Below the pieces are notes generated by a model that had not been told where the DNA came from, searched no databases, and saw only the letters and a list, made by a program, of their open reading frames with translations. 64,000 nt of DNA from JAWKUK01 sp041398605 (lineage in GTDB: Bacteria > Planctomycetota > UBA1135 > GCA-002686595), in NCBI GenBank assembly GCA_041398605.1, contig JAWKUK010000021.1, forward strand, positions 97,448 through 161,447. The letters are read 5' to 3'. The position numbers and the translations under genes were made by a program. Of this stretch, positions 1 to 9,398 are shown one piece after another (positions within the stretch are counted from its first letter, which is position 1; each line of letters starts with the position of its first letter).

Positions 1-1681
1 CCAGCGCACGCAGCACCGCAGCGGAGTCGTCTACGACCTCGAAGACATCGCCTGCTTCGCTGCCGTCGAGCGCCGGCGCCTCGCGGACCTCGGCGTTGGC
101 TTCCACGACACGCGGCAGCGACGCATCGAGCCCGTCGAGCGCGGGCTCCAAGGCCCCCATCACGTCGTGCTCGTGCGCATCACGGCACCATTCGCCGAAG
201 CGCCGCAGGGCCGCCAGCAGCGCGCGCGCGGCGTCTGCGTCGCGCACGACGCCTCGCTCGATGACCCAGAAGCTCGCGAAGCGTACGAGGTCGCGCCCGG
301 CGAGCTCCTCGAAGACGCCGATCGGCTCGGCGAACGTCGCCAAGTGCGCGAGCGGCGCGAGCTCCCGCGCGGCGGCCTCGCCGGCCGTGACGCTCGTCTC
401 CCACACGAACTCGTGCACCATCGCGCCGACGACGCCGGGGAAGTCGGGCGCGGGCGCGTCCTCTTCTTCGACGTCCTCGCCGTCTTCGCCGAGCCCCAGC
501 GCGACCCGCAGCGCAGCGAGCTCCGCCAAGGCGTCCGCGCCCGCTGCGCGGTTGCGCGCGAACTCATCGACGGCCTTGGCGCGCGCTTCGTCGCTGTTCG
601 GCGCGCCTTCGAGGTGTGCATTCGAGCGGGCTTGGCGCAGCGGCTTGCGCTCGGCGCCAGGCGTGCTGGTCACGGGGCCCGGACCCTCGACCGGGCTCGT
701 GGCGCCGGGGTCCGGGCTGGCGAGCACGTTGGCTTGATCGAGCGCAAAGGCGCGCCCGAGCTCGATCAGCCGCGCCCGTGCGAGCCGGAGGTCGATCGAG
801 GTGTCGAACGCGAGCTCCTCGAGGACCTCACCGACCGCGTCGCCGAGCCCAGGGACGATCTGCGTGCCGTCGAGCGGCATGGCCGCGAGGCGCGCGAGGA
901 TAGACTCGACGTGTTGCGGCTCGAGGTCGTGCGCGAGCAACCACTCGCGTCCAGCCGCCACCGTGGCGCGCACGTCCGGCACGGCCGAGGTCGGTGCGGC
1001 GCCGCCGCCGTACGACACCGGCCCAAAGAACATGCGTTCGAGCTCGGCCTGGGCGAGCCGCAGGACCTTTGCGCCCGGCCCTTGGCGCAGGCGCGTGAGG
1101 TCGCGCTGGTACGCTGCGACCAATCCCTCGCCGCGGAAGACGGCGGCCGCAGGCGACGCGACGTGCAAGCCGTCCCCCACCGGGTAGAGGCGCCCCACCA
1201 AGAGGTCCCCGGTCGTGAGGCGCAGCGAGAGCTCCGGCGCCAACAGCGCGTACTGCGCCAGGCCCGAGAGGTCGCGCAGCCACGCGCCCTCGCTCGCGCG
1301 CACCTCTTCGACCTCGAACGCGCCCGTCGTCGACGCGAGGAAGCCGTCGAGGGCGACCTCGAGCGCCTCAGCGTCCTCGCTGTCCCTGGCGGTCCCGGGA
1401 TGGTCGCTCGCAGCCAGCGCCTGGCGTGCCTCGCCAAGCAAGCGATCCGCTGGCGCGCCGACAAGGGCTGGGCTATGCCGCTCGATCAGGAACCACTCTG
1501 CGTGGCGGCGTGCCGCAAGCATGGCTGCCTGCGGGTCGGTCACCGGCGGCGCGCCGGCGAAGAAGACGGGCACGCTGGCCTCGAACTCCCGCGCGGCGTC
1601 GGCGTCCTTACGGACAGCCTCCATGAGCACGTTGATGACACGTTCCAGGGCCGCGGAGAGTTGATCATGGGAGAGGCTCAC
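1..1681 (-). CDS. Hypothetical protein, 3' end outside the window
   Basis: An open frame runs leftwards from a GTG at 1681 to the window edge (about 560 codons, no stop). An in-frame TAA lies four codons upstream of the GTG, so no longer start exists. The next in-frame ATG is about 20 codons in and is an alternative start. The translation opens with a helical segment (VINVLMEAVRKDADAAREF) and is Ala/Glu/Leu-rich. A low-complexity Pro/Gly/Glu linker sits near codons 315-345. I see no signal peptide, membrane segment or catalytic motif, and I do not recognise the family. The opposite strand is also open for long stretches, but its product is Arg/Ala-rich and looks like a GC-driven shadow. cvpA diverges to the right. 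Confidence 0.7.
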   Translation of the reverse strand, partial: MSLSHDQLSAALERVINVLMEAVRKDADAAREFEASVPVFFAGAPPVTDPQAAMLAARRHAEWFLIERHSPALVGAPADRLLGEARQALAASDHPGTARDSEDAEALEVALDGFLASTTGAFEVEEVRASEGAWLRDLSGLAQYALLAPELSLRLTTGDLLVGRLYPVGDGLHVASPAAAVFRGEGLVAAYQRDLTRLRQGPGAKVLRLAQAELERMFFGPVSYGGGAAPTSAVPDVRATVAAGREWLLAHDLEPQHVESILARLAAMPLDGTQIVPGLGDAVGEVLEELAFDTSIDLRLARARLIELGRAFALDQANVLASPDPGATSPVEGPGPVTSTPGAERKPLRQARSNAHLEGAPNSDEARAKAVDEFARNRAAGADALAELAALRVALGLGEDGEDVEEEDAPAPDFPGVVGAMVHEFVWETSVTAGEAAARELAPLAHLATFAEPIGVFEELAGRDLVRFASFWVIERGVVRDADAARALLAALRRFGEWCRDAHEHDVMGALEPALDGLDASLPRVVEANAEVREAPALDGSEAGDVFEVVDDSAAVLRAL

Positions 1682-1818
1682 GCAGCGATCTTAGCCCAGG
1701 AGCGGGTGTCGTTGGGCCCCCCATCGATCGACCGCGGGTCGGCGGCGGCGCGATTCGAGCCAGATCCGGTCTCGAAGCCGCGCGGCGCGGCCGATAGCCC
1801 TGGTGGGAGACTCCGACC

Positions 1819-2478
1819 ATGGCACTCATCATTCAGGCACAAGCCCCCACGGGCGGCGGCGGCACGCTGCTCGGGCACTGGTTCAGCGGAACGCCTTGGA
1901 TCGACATCGTCGGCCTCGGCATCTTGCTGACCTTCCTCGGGCTCGGGATCAAACACGGGCTCGTGTGGCAGGTGACCCGGCTCCTGGGCATGGTCATCGC
2001 GGTGGCGATTGCGCGCAGCGCCGCGCCGGACCTCACGCCGCGCTTCCAAGCGGCGCTCGAGCTGCCCGAGCGTGCCTGCCAAGGCATCGTGTGGGTCCTC
2101 GTCTTCGTCACCTGCCTGCTCATCGCCTCCGGCATCGGGATGATCGGCAAGCGCGCGCTCGAGGCCGTCCAGCTCGGCCCGATGGACCGCGCCGGCGGCG
2201 CGCTCGCAGGCGCGATGACCGGGGTCGTCGTGCACTCCGCTTTGATGGTGCTCTTGATGTCCGTCGGGAGCGCGCAGTGGTCGGCGCACACCTTCGAAGG
2301 CTCGCGGAGCGCGGTGGTCCTCGACAACCTCGCCCGCAAGTCCAACCTCCTGCTCAACGCGCAGGCGGCTGAGCGCATCGTCGGCCCCTGGGGGCAGCAC
2401 TACGACATGCAGCGCGGCCGCGAGATGCGCGAGCAAGGCGAGATTGTCCAGCGGGGCGCGGCCGCCAGCGTCCGCTGA
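1819..2478 (+). CDS. CvpA family membrane protein
   Basis: This 219-residue integral membrane protein resembles the CvpA (colicin V production) family. It has hydrophobic segments near residues 28-45, 53-68, 90-112 and 135-155. The first begins with the typical W-I-D-I-V opening, and an R-A-G-G-A-L-A-G-A-x-x-G segment follows, as in this family. The last ~60 residues form a charged cytoplasmic tail (QRGREMREQGEIV). The start is an ATG 137 bp downstream of the divergent unknown gene's start, so this spacer probably carries promoters for both. CvpA proteins are linked to envelope homeostasis in other bacteria, but the exact role is not known here. The family call is fairly sure. Confidence 0.85.
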   Translation: MALIIQAQAPTGGGGTLLGHWFSGTPWIDIVGLGILLTFLGLGIKHGLVWQVTRLLGMVIAVAIARSAAPDLTPRFQAALELPERACQGIVWVLVFVTCLLIASGIGMIGKRALEAVQLGPMDRAGGALAGAMTGVVVHSALMVLLMSVGSAQWSAHTFEGSRSAVVLDNLARKSNLLLNAQAAERIVGPWGQHYDMQRGREMREQGEIVQRGAAASVR

Positions 2479-2547
2479 CGCGCGGCGTCGGCGGGTCCGC
2501 CCCCCCCTGCCGATCCAGTCCAACCGATCCGGTCCCGCGCCGCGCCC

Positions 2548-3327
2548 TCAACCCGTCGCGGCGGGCTCGACCTCGAGCCACGCGCCCGGCAAGATCAGCA
2601 GCGCTCCGCCCGGGGTGAATTCGAGCTCCGCCCCCGGCGCGATCGCGCACAGGCGAGCGATGCGCTGCGGGTCCGCGCGGAACGGGCGCAGCTCGAGGGC
2701 AGCAGCCCCATCGCTGCCGATGAGCCAGCGCCCGGAGCACGAGCGCCCCTCCGCCTCGGCATCACCGACGGCGAGCCAGGCGCACGCCGCGACCACCCAG
2801 GGGATCTGCCACCCATCGAGCGCCGCAGGCGAGAGGAGCGGTGTCACGGTTCGGTCGCACCCGAACGTGACCTCGCGGCGGCGCGCTGCGACGGCGACGA
2901 GGTCCAGCATCAGGCGCAGCCCGCGGCGTTCACGACGGCTGAGCAGCGCGTTGGCGCCCAAGGCGCTGCCGAGGACTGCGAGCACGTAGCCGAGCTCGCG
3001 CGCGCGCTCGCCCGCGCGCGCCAGGTCGTCCGCGCGGTCAAAGAAGAGCGCGTCGGCCCCGCCGAGCTCCAACACCGCCCGCATGCCCGTCAGGAGCTGC
3101 GTCTGGTTGTTGAATTCGTGCAGCAGCACGGGCAAGAGACCGGCGACCCAGGGGTCGACCTTGCGCTCAGAGAGCGCTTTCGAGGTCCCCGCCGCGCAGC
3201 TGCCCACCGCAGGGCTCCCGGGGCCAGGGCTCCCGAGGCCAGGGCTCCCGGGGCCAGGGCCCCCAACGGTGCCCGCTGCGATGGACGAACCGGCAGCAGG
3301 CCTATCGCCAAGGGGGTGGGGCGCCAT
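2548..3327 (-). CDS. Degenerate sensor histidine-kinase-like protein
   Basis: The protein has 259 residues and starts at the ATG at 3327, 16 nt downstream of the tRNA-Leu(CAA) CCA end. An in-frame GTG at 3336 is possible. After a Gly/Ser/Pro-rich N-terminus (residues 15-45, built from a 15-bp DNA repeat) comes an L-H-E-F-N-N motif near residue 70. That resembles the H-E-x-x-N phosphoacceptor helix of histidine kinases. The following helix and the C-terminal half have the layout of a kinase core, but I see no clear G1/G2 ATP-binding boxes. It may be a phosphotransfer scaffold or pseudokinase. There is no signal peptide or membrane segment, and no response regulator next door. Co-transcription with the tRNA is likely from the spacing. 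Confidence 0.6.
   Translation of the reverse strand: MAPHPLGDRPAAGSSIAAGTVGGPGPGSPGLGSPGPGSPAVGSCAAGTSKALSERKVDPWVAGLLPVLLHEFNNQTQLLTGMRAVLELGGADALFFDRADDLARAGERARELGYVLAVLGSALGANALLSRRERRGLRLMLDLVAVAARRREVTFGCDRTVTPLLSPAALDGWQIPWVVAACAWLAVGDAEAEGRSCSGRWLIGSDGAAALELRPFRADPQRIARLCAIAPGAELEFTPGGALLILPGAWLEVEPAATG
3211..3264. repeat. 15-bp tandem repeat in coding DNA
   Basis: Three full copies and one partial copy of a 15-bp unit (AGGGCTCCCGGGGCC) lie head to tail. On the minus strand they encode G-P-G-S-P / G-L-G-S-P / G-P-G-S-P in the disordered N-terminus of the kinase-like protein. Because 15 is a multiple of three, copy-number change keeps the frame. Confidence 0.85.
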
Positions 3328-3343
3328 CGGTGTCACTCGTCGT

Positions 3344-3429
<86 letters not shown>

Positions 3430-3556
3430 CCTCGTTGTGCGCACGGTACCCGACCGCGCCGCAGTTGCAAGCGGAGACCCGCTGAGCAGCGCGAAAGAGC
3501 GCTACCACGCGGGCCCCCATCCCTTCAGCGGCGCTGCCGTCGCCGCGTGTCGTCGA

Positions 3557-4615
3557 TCAGTTGAACGTCACAGAGAGACCGTCCGCGAAGTTCGAGGTCG
3601 CCGAGCCGCCGACGACGTCGCGGTACCAGGAGGTGAAGTGCCAGGTCTGACCCGGCATCACGGTCACGAAGCCGCTCGGGCTCGGGTGCTGCATGAGGTC
3701 GATGGCGAGCTCGAATTCGCCGAGCGTCCCCGAGTTCTTGATCTGACCGGCGCCTACGTAGCGGCCGATCGAGCCGGAGAGGCACAGGAGGCCCTGGCTG
3801 CCGCCCGGGTTCGGAGTGTTGCCCTGGGTCATGCTCGTCAGGAAGAAGCCGAACGCGTTCTGCGGCATGCCGGACGACATGAGCACAACGTTGTTCGCCG
3901 CGACGGACGCGCTGCCCATCGCCGACATCGCCGCAGCACTGCCCGTCGAGTTCGCGTTCGCGGTGCAGAAGTTCGATCCGAGCCCTGGCGGACCCAACTG
4001 GGTGATCTGCAAGCCGTTGATCGAATCGAACTGACTCGAGACCGTGAAGTTGATCACGACTGCTGCGCCGGTGGTGACCGTCACTGAGTGCTCCGCGTGC
4101 GTTACGCCCGGCGCGAACCCGGCCGAGAAGTCCCCGCCGACAGACTGCAGCGGGTCGATCGATCCAACGACCTCCACGCCGGTGAAGAACGAGCTGTTGT
4201 CGGGCGCCATCGCGTAGGTGAAGAAGCGATAGTTGCCTGGCGCGAGGCCGCGAACGGTGAGCGTGCTCGGTCCGCCGTTGTAGTAGCAGTCGTCCATCAG
4301 CGCCTGGTCATCGCCGGTCGTGTTGACCTCATCCACCCCCAGGGAGAAGAACCCGCCGCTCCCGAGCGCATCGATCTCGAGCACGACGCTCGAGACGGCG
4401 CCGGTGGTCGTTGTCAGCGGTGACGAGGCGTAGAACACCCCGAAGGCGTCGGAGTCCAGGGCGTTCCAGACCCCACTTTGCCCGGACGCGGCGCCGTAGG
4501 TGCTCGCCGGCGTACCGAATACGCTGGCGCCACTACCGAAGTCGACGTTGAAGGTCTGCGCTTGGGCCGCACCGGAGACGAGCGCGAACGCGAGGGCGAA
4601 ACGAGTTGTGTTCAT
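3557..4615 (-). CDS. Secreted protein with planctomycete C-terminal domain
   Basis: This 352-residue protein starts at the ATG at 4615, which places a clear signal peptide at the N-terminus (MNTTRFALAFALVSGAAQA, cleavage before Q-T-F). Residues ~20-220 form a beta-rich Gly/Ser/Thr/Asn domain with a G-L-A-P-G-N-Y-R-F-F segment typical of beta-sandwich modules. The last ~130 residues match the C-terminal domain also seen in the proteins at 48504-49985 and 50287-51711 (N-S-T-G, N-A-F-G-F-F-L, C-L-S-G-S-I-G-R, G-Q-T-W-H-F, T-S-N-F). Its role is unknown. Its repeated use at the C-terminus of exported proteins suggests sorting or surface attachment, which is inference. Confidence 0.8.
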   Translation of the reverse strand: MNTTRFALAFALVSGAAQAQTFNVDFGSGASVFGTPASTYGAASGQSGVWNALDSDAFGVFYASSPLTTTTGAVSSVVLEIDALGSGGFFSLGVDEVNTTGDDQALMDDCYYNGGPSTLTVRGLAPGNYRFFTYAMAPDNSSFFTGVEVVGSIDPLQSVGGDFSAGFAPGVTHAEHSVTVTTGAAVVINFTVSSQFDSINGLQITQLGPPGLGSNFCTANANSTGSAAAMSAMGSASVAANNVVLMSSGMPQNAFGFFLTSMTQGNTPNPGGSQGLLCLSGSIGRYVGAGQIKNSGTLGEFELAIDLMQHPSPSGFVTVMPGQTWHFTSWYRDVVGGSATSNFADGLSVTFN

Positions 4616-4795
4616 GGACAGAGGCAACCTGCAGGACTTTGGAAGGAAGGGGCCGCCGCCCGGCCCCGCCCGTGCCTCAAGGATCCCCGACTGAGCGCTA
4701 GCGCGCAACCGAAACGCTCACCAGGCCCAGGAACGAGCGGCTCCCCCATCGAGCCCTCACGTCGCCAATTGGATCAACCAGTCGCGCTGGGTGCC

Positions 4796-5884
4796 TCACC
4801 TGTCCAGCGCACGCGCCAGGATCTCGAAACAGAGCGCCCGGTAATCGAGGCCAGCGACAGCCGCTTCCCTCGGCAGGAGTGACCGTGGGGTAAACCCAGG
4901 CAGGGTGTTCACCTCGAGGAGGACGGGCGCCTCCCCTTCGCCGCACACACCGCCGCGTGCCCCGGGGACGATGAAATCGATGCGGGCGTACCCGGTGCCA
5001 CCGACGGCCCCCCAGGTCGCGCAGGCGGCGGCCTGGACCGCGCGCTCGTTCCCGGCGCCCAGGGCCTCGGCTGGGCAGCGCTCGAGGGCACCGTCGTCGG
5101 AGTACTTCTCGGCGTAGTCGAAGAAGGCCGCGCTGCCCTTCGGCAGGATCTCGATGACGGGCAAAGGTGTCGCTCCGGCGCCGTTCCCGATCAGGCCGAC
5201 GCTGACCTCCAGCCCAGTCACGGCCGCCTCCACCACGGCATCGCCGCCGGCCTCGGCGATCGCGTCGAGCGCGCGCGCGGTCTCGTCGTTCGAGGCGCAA
5301 CGGAAGACGAAGACCGACGAGCCCCCGGTCGCGTGCTTCACGAAGCGCACGGCCCCAGGCAAGGCTGCGGCGCGCGCCAGGACCTCGGCTCTGTTCGCGC
5401 GCAACACGTCGAGCCCGGCGCAGAAGCCCGGCGCGACTCGGACACCCGCCTCTTGGGCCGCCAGGCGCGTGCGCCCCTTGTGCATGCAGAGCGCCGCCGT
5501 CGCGTGCCCGGTCCCCGTAAACGGGCGCCCCGACACCTCGAGAAAGCCCTGGATCCTACCGTCCTCGCCGGCGCCGCCGTGCAGCGCGAGCAGGAAGATG
5601 GCTTCCCGCGGGAGCGCGCCGAGCGCAGCCTCCGGGGCCAGCGGAACGCCGTCGACATGCCAGCGGTCGACCCCATCGATCTCGACGGGGAGGATCAGTG
5701 GCCGCAGGGCGGCTGTTGGACCGTCACCGGGCGCGCGCAGCGCGGCCAGGATCGCGCGGCCGCTCGTCAGCGATACCTCGCGCTCGGTGGACGTGCCTCC
5801 GTGCAGCACGACGACTGGGCGGCGGGCCAGAGCTTCGGTGTGCCGCGGCCATGCGAGTGCGGACGGGGCGAGTGCGTAGGACAT
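4796..5884 (-). CDS. ddl: D-alanine--D-alanine ligase
   Basis: Predicted ATP-grasp ligase of 362 residues that joins two D-Ala for peptidoglycan precursors in the cytoplasm. The N-terminus has the family motif V-V-L-H-G-G-T-S-T-E-R-E-V-S-L. The middle has A-L-H-G-G-A-G-E-D-G-x-I-Q-G followed by P-F-T-G-T-G, the classic Ddl segment with K-G-R-T-R. The C-terminus has Y-A-R-I-D-F, L-L-E-V-N-T-L-P-G-F-T and S-L-L-P, which carry the metal-binding Asp, Glu and Asn. Length is near the family norm with a short N-terminal extra. The gene lies 52 bp downstream of the UAP1-like gene on the same strand, so joint transcription is possible. It supports peptidoglycan synthesis in this planctomycete. Confidence 0.95.
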   Translation of the reverse strand: MSYALAPSALAWPRHTEALARRPVVVLHGGTSTEREVSLTSGRAILAALRAPGDGPTAALRPLILPVEIDGVDRWHVDGVPLAPEAALGALPREAIFLLALHGGAGEDGRIQGFLEVSGRPFTGTGHATAALCMHKGRTRLAAQEAGVRVAPGFCAGLDVLRANRAEVLARAAALPGAVRFVKHATGGSSVFVFRCASNDETARALDAIAEAGGDAVVEAAVTGLEVSVGLIGNGAGATPLPVIEILPKGSAAFFDYAEKYSDDGALERCPAEALGAGNERAVQAAACATWGAVGGTGYARIDFIVPGARGGVCGEGEAPVLLEVNTLPGFTPRSLLPREAAVAGLDYRALCFEILARALDR

Positions 5885-5936
5885 GAGCTGGCTGGTGCGA
5901 TGCGGTAGGTGACCGAGGGTCGCGCAGGGGGATCGC

Positions 5937-7331
5937 TCAGGCGTAGTGGTGTCCGTCGTTCAAGACGCGCGGCGCGGCGCCGCGCGCGCGCAGCTCCTCA
6001 TGGCTCTCCGCGTGGCGCGGATCGATCTCGATCAGCGGCAGCCCGTCAGCCCCAAGCGGCGGCTCGGGCAACTGTGCTGCGCTCGCGAGCTGAGCGAAGT
6101 GGCGCACCAAGTCCGCGCGGCACGAGGCGGGCGAATCGAGCCCAGAGGCATTCTTCACCGGGCTGAACTCGAGCCGCCGTTCGACCTCCAGCGTGACGCT
6201 CGCGTCGGTCGCGCCGAGCGCGTCGAACACGAAGGTCTCGAACTTCACGCCCTCGACTTCGATGGGTCGCCCATCGGGCCCGACGCTCTTCAGCTTCTTG
6301 CGCGCCAGGTGCCACGGCAGGTGCAAGCGGCCGCCGCGGTTCAAGTCCTCGACGAACCCGCGGGCCAACATGTGCGCGGCGATGTTCCCTGCGCCAAAGA
6401 GGAGGGCGCCCTCGGCGTCGCGGGCGTCACGCAGCTGCGCGGGGAGATCGGAGTACTCGATGCAGCCGAGCTTGCCGTCCGCGCGACCGATGACACCGAC
6501 CTTCTCGTGCGCGTCGCGCTTCGTCACGACTTTGCTCGACATCCCAGCGCCAGCCTCGGCGTGCAGGCCGACAAACAGCGGGTCAGCGGGGCGCGCGAGG
6601 GGATTGTCGACCTGGAAGTACGAGAGCCGCTCGATGCCACGGGCGGCCATGTCCGCGAGCGCGCCCGGAGGTCGCAGCGCAGCGAGCGACCCGCCGTGCC
6701 CGTTGGGCGCGAGGAACAGGCGCTCCGCGCTCTCAAGCACGATGCGGCCGTCGGAGGTCAGCGCGGGCAGCATGGCCTGCGAGAAGAAGAACACGTCCTC
6801 CGGCGCCAGTCCAAAGTGCGCGTGCTCGGCGAAGAACCGGCGTGTCTCGGCGTCGTTCGCGGGGGACGTCATGACGTACCACGTCGGCCGGAACCCGTGC
6901 CGCGCTCCGGCAGCGACGATGCGCGCCGCGTGCCACGCAAAGAGCGGCGACGCGGTCAAGGGCCCGATGGGATAGCAGCCTTTGGGCCCTTCGTAGCCGA
7001 GCCGCGAGCCCTGCCCGCCAGCGACGAGCATGAAGCCGACGCGCCCCTCTGCCAGAAGGGCCGCTCCTCGACGGCGAGCCGCATCTGCCGCGGCGGTCGA
7101 GGTCTGACCGAGCCGGAAGAGCTCCGGCGGCTGAAAGTCAGCTTGGCCGTGGCTCGCGCCGCCGTCGTTGAGCAACCCGACCAGGTCCGAGATGAGCGCG
7201 AGGTCGAGCGCTGCGAGCTCAGCGCCGAGCTGGGCTTGGGCGGAGCCCTCAAGGCCCTGCCAAGCACGGACGAGGTGGCCTTGGCCAGAGGCCTCGAGTC
7301 GAGATACGAGGGCGGGGTCGAGGGACTTCAC
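5937..7331 (-). CDS. UDPGP-type nucleotidyltransferase (UAP1-like)
   Basis: This 464-residue protein belongs to the eukaryote-like UDP-sugar pyrophosphorylase family, which makes UDP-GlcNAc or UDP-glucose from a sugar-1-phosphate and UTP. The nucleotide-binding loop is M-L-V-A-G-G-Q-G-S-R-L-G near residue 100, followed by G-P-K-G-C-Y-P-I-G-P. Further family segments are W-Y-V-M-T-S-P-A-N, N-G-H-G-G near residue 205, Y-F-Q-V-D-N-P and the S-K-V-V-T-K-R segment. The substrate cannot be told from sequence. The adjacent ddl hints at cell-wall precursor supply. Planctomycetes often carry this family. The start is the ATG at 7331. Confidence 0.9.
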   Translation of the reverse strand: MKSLDPALVSRLEASGQGHLVRAWQGLEGSAQAQLGAELAALDLALISDLVGLLNDGGASHGQADFQPPELFRLGQTSTAAADAARRRGAALLAEGRVGFMLVAGGQGSRLGYEGPKGCYPIGPLTASPLFAWHAARIVAAGARHGFRPTWYVMTSPANDAETRRFFAEHAHFGLAPEDVFFFSQAMLPALTSDGRIVLESAERLFLAPNGHGGSLAALRPPGALADMAARGIERLSYFQVDNPLARPADPLFVGLHAEAGAGMSSKVVTKRDAHEKVGVIGRADGKLGCIEYSDLPAQLRDARDAEGALLFGAGNIAAHMLARGFVEDLNRGGRLHLPWHLARKKLKSVGPDGRPIEVEGVKFETFVFDALGATDASVTLEVERRLEFSPVKNASGLDSPASCRADLVRHFAQLASAAQLPEPPLGADGLPLIEIDPRHAESHEELRARGAAPRVLNDGHHYA

Positions 7332-7427
7332 GATTCCCTAGCGTACCCCGCCCTAGCGGTGCCTGTCACCGGCGCTGGGCTCCGATACCCAGCGCGCGCG
7401 AGCACCCGCTGGGCTCAAGCGTTGGGT

Positions 7428-7802
7428 TCAACTGTTGGCGCTGACGCCGTCACCCTTGGACAGCGCGGTCAGCATCTGCTCGATCAAACGCACCATCGCC
7501 TCGAGGCGAATCTCCGTGCGCATCTGACGCTGCACGATGCGTTCCACCACCGGCGGCAGGACTGCCTCGCGCACATAGTTGTTGATCATGTTGATGATCT
7601 CAGCGCGATTGGCATCCGGGAGCTTGTGGAAGTGGTAATCGAACTTCGCCCGCAGGATGTCCTCGGTGGTGTGCATGCACTCCTTCGAGATCTCCTCGAG
7701 GTTCTGCTTGTCATGCTCCTTGTGGAACACTTCGAGCTTGTAAGCGTGCAGGAGCTCCTGGAACTTCTTGTGCACGGGGTGCCAGTCCTGTTGGTGGGTC
7801 AA
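7428..7802 (-). CDS. Small conserved-looking protein of unknown function
   Basis: The convincing part is a hydrophilic, helical protein (W-H-P-V-H-K-K-F-Q-E-L-L-H-A-Y-K, then E-I-I-N-M-I-N-N-Y-V-R-E) rich in His, Lys and Glu. That is unlike the Arg/Ala-rich shadows around it. I place the start at a TTG at 7802 (124 residues). The frame stays open to an ATG at 7913, but that extension is a run of Arg with no protein character. A GTG at 7757 is a third option. I see no cysteine cluster or enzyme motif and do not recognise a family. It is the last leftward gene below fabF, with a 196-bp gap, so a link to lipid synthesis is not shown. Confidence 0.6.
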   Translation of the reverse strand: MTHQQDWHPVHKKFQELLHAYKLEVFHKEHDKQNLEEISKECMHTTEDILRAKFDYHFHKLPDANRAEIINMINNYVREAVLPPVVERIVQRQMRTEIRLEAMVRLIEQMLTALSKGDGVSANS

Positions 7803-7998
7803 TTGGGGACACGGCCGAACGCGCGTTGCGTCGGCACGCCTTGATTGTACGACGCCGACCGGCGGGATGACACTCCGGCGGCCGGTCCGTCTCCGTCTCT
7901 TCGCGTGTCTCACCGCAGGCTGCGTCCAGCGCTTCGCCTACGGCCAGATTGCCGCAGAAGCCCAGATCGCGGCACAGGTGCTGCCCCGCGCGCGCGGC

Positions 7999-9249
7999 TC
8001 AGGACGCGAGCTCGCCCACGAGCACCGACACGTTGTGCCCCCCGAAACCGAGGGAGTTGCACAGCGCGTTCCGCACCCGCATCTCACGCGCAGCGCCGGG
8101 CACGTAGTCCAGGTCGCAGGCGGGGTCCGGCGTCTCATAGTTGCGCGTTGGGTGCACCGTGTTCGAATGCACCGCGAGGACGGTGTACACGAGCTCGACG
8201 CCCGTCGCACCGCCGAGCAGGTGCCCGATCATCGACTTGGTCGAGCTCACCGCGAGCTTGTCAGCGTGGTCACCGAACACCCTGCGAATCGCCTTCGTCT
8301 CGGTCGCGTCGTTGTACTCGGTGCTCGTCCCGTGGGCGTTGACGTAGTCCACCTCATCGAGGTTGACCTTGCCGTGACGCAGCGCCTCTTCCATCGCGCG
8401 CGCCGGCCCATCGCCTGACTCTTCGGGCGCGGTGATGTGGAACGCGTCGTCCGTCGAGCCGTAGCCTTTGACCTCGCAGTAGATGCGCGCACCACGGGCC
8501 TTCGCGCGCTCATACTCTTCGAACACGAGCAGGCCGCACCCTTCGCCCATCACGAAGCCGTCGCGGTTCAGGTCGAACGGGCGCGAGGCGGCACCTGGGT
8601 CATCGTTGCGGGTCGAGAGCGCCTTCGCAGACGCGAAGCCCGCCATCGAGAGCGGCGTGATCGCGGACTCCGAGCCGCCGGTCACGACGATGTCGCAGTC
8701 ATCCCACTGGATCGCACGCCAAGCCATGCCGATCGCATGCCCAGCGGAGGCACACGCGCTCGAGGTCGTGAACGCTGTGCCCATCAGGCCATGGCGGATC
8801 GCGACTTGGCCGCTCACCGCGTTGGCCATGATGCGCGGGATGAAGTGCGGGCTCACGCGACGCGCGCCCCGCTCCACGAGCACTGCCTGTTGCTCGAGGA
8901 TGCCCGTAATCCCACCGATGCCAGTGGCGATGATCGTGCCACAGCGCCTGCGCAGCTCAGGGGATTCATTCTTGATCCCGTCGAGCCCCGCATCGCGCAG
9001 CGCCTCGTCGGAAGCCATCAAGGCCCACATCGTGAACGGGTCCAGCTTGCGCTGCTCCCGGTCATCGAAGCCGTGCTCTTCGGGCTTCCAACGGATCAAT
9101 CCACCGATCGTCGCGGTGAGGCCGGTCGTGTCAAAACGATCGACCGTGGAAATGCCGTTCTCGCCCGCGAGGATCCGCGGGAGAGACGACTCGACATTGA
9201 GCCCCAGGGAGTTCACCGTCCCCAGGCCCGTGACCACGACTCGGCGCAT
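7999..9249 (-). CDS. fabF: Beta-ketoacyl-ACP synthase II
   Basis: Predicted condensing enzyme of type II fatty acid synthesis, 416 residues. It elongates acyl-ACP with malonyl-ACP. The active-site Cys sits in T-S-S-A-C-A-S-A near residue 163. The two catalytic His are in V-N-A-H-G-T-S-T and K-S-M-I-G-H-L-L-G, and the glycine-rich end reads N-S-L-G-F-G-G-H-N. The ATG at 9249 is chosen because M-R-R-V-V-V-T-G-L-G is the normal FabF start and GAAAGGA precedes it as a ribosome site. It is the last clear gene of the rpmF-plsX-fabHDG-acpP-fabF run, 149 bp after acpP. Confidence 0.97.
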   Translation of the reverse strand: MRRVVVTGLGTVNSLGLNVESSLPRILAGENGISTVDRFDTTGLTATIGGLIRWKPEEHGFDDREQRKLDPFTMWALMASDEALRDAGLDGIKNESPELRRRCGTIIATGIGGITGILEQQAVLVERGARRVSPHFIPRIMANAVSGQVAIRHGLMGTAFTTSSACASAGHAIGMAWRAIQWDDCDIVVTGGSESAITPLSMAGFASAKALSTRNDDPGAASRPFDLNRDGFVMGEGCGLLVFEEYERAKARGARIYCEVKGYGSTDDAFHITAPEESGDGPARAMEEALRHGKVNLDEVDYVNAHGTSTEYNDATETKAIRRVFGDHADKLAVSSTKSMIGHLLGGATGVELVYTVLAVHSNTVHPTRNYETPDPACDLDYVPGAAREMRVRNALCNSLGFGGHNVSVLVGELAS

Positions 9250-9398
9250 GCCGTCAATCCTTTCGGCCCGCCCCCGCAGCGCTGTGTAGCGCGGGTGCCG
9301 CACCCGGGGCATCGCTGAATATCAGCGAAACCCGAGCGCGCGTCGGCCCCGACTTCGGAGCCGCACGCCACCGGCGCAGGAGGACTTGGCGCGTTGGC

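Noticed and set aside
167..1930. 587-codon rightward frame at the left end
   Set aside because: Composition is Arg-rich noise and it runs into cvpA. The leftward frame has normal protein character.
7803..7913. ATG start at 7913 for the small protein at 7428
   Set aside because: The 37 extra residues are a basic run without protein character. The TTG or GTG starts downstream fit better, though none is certain.
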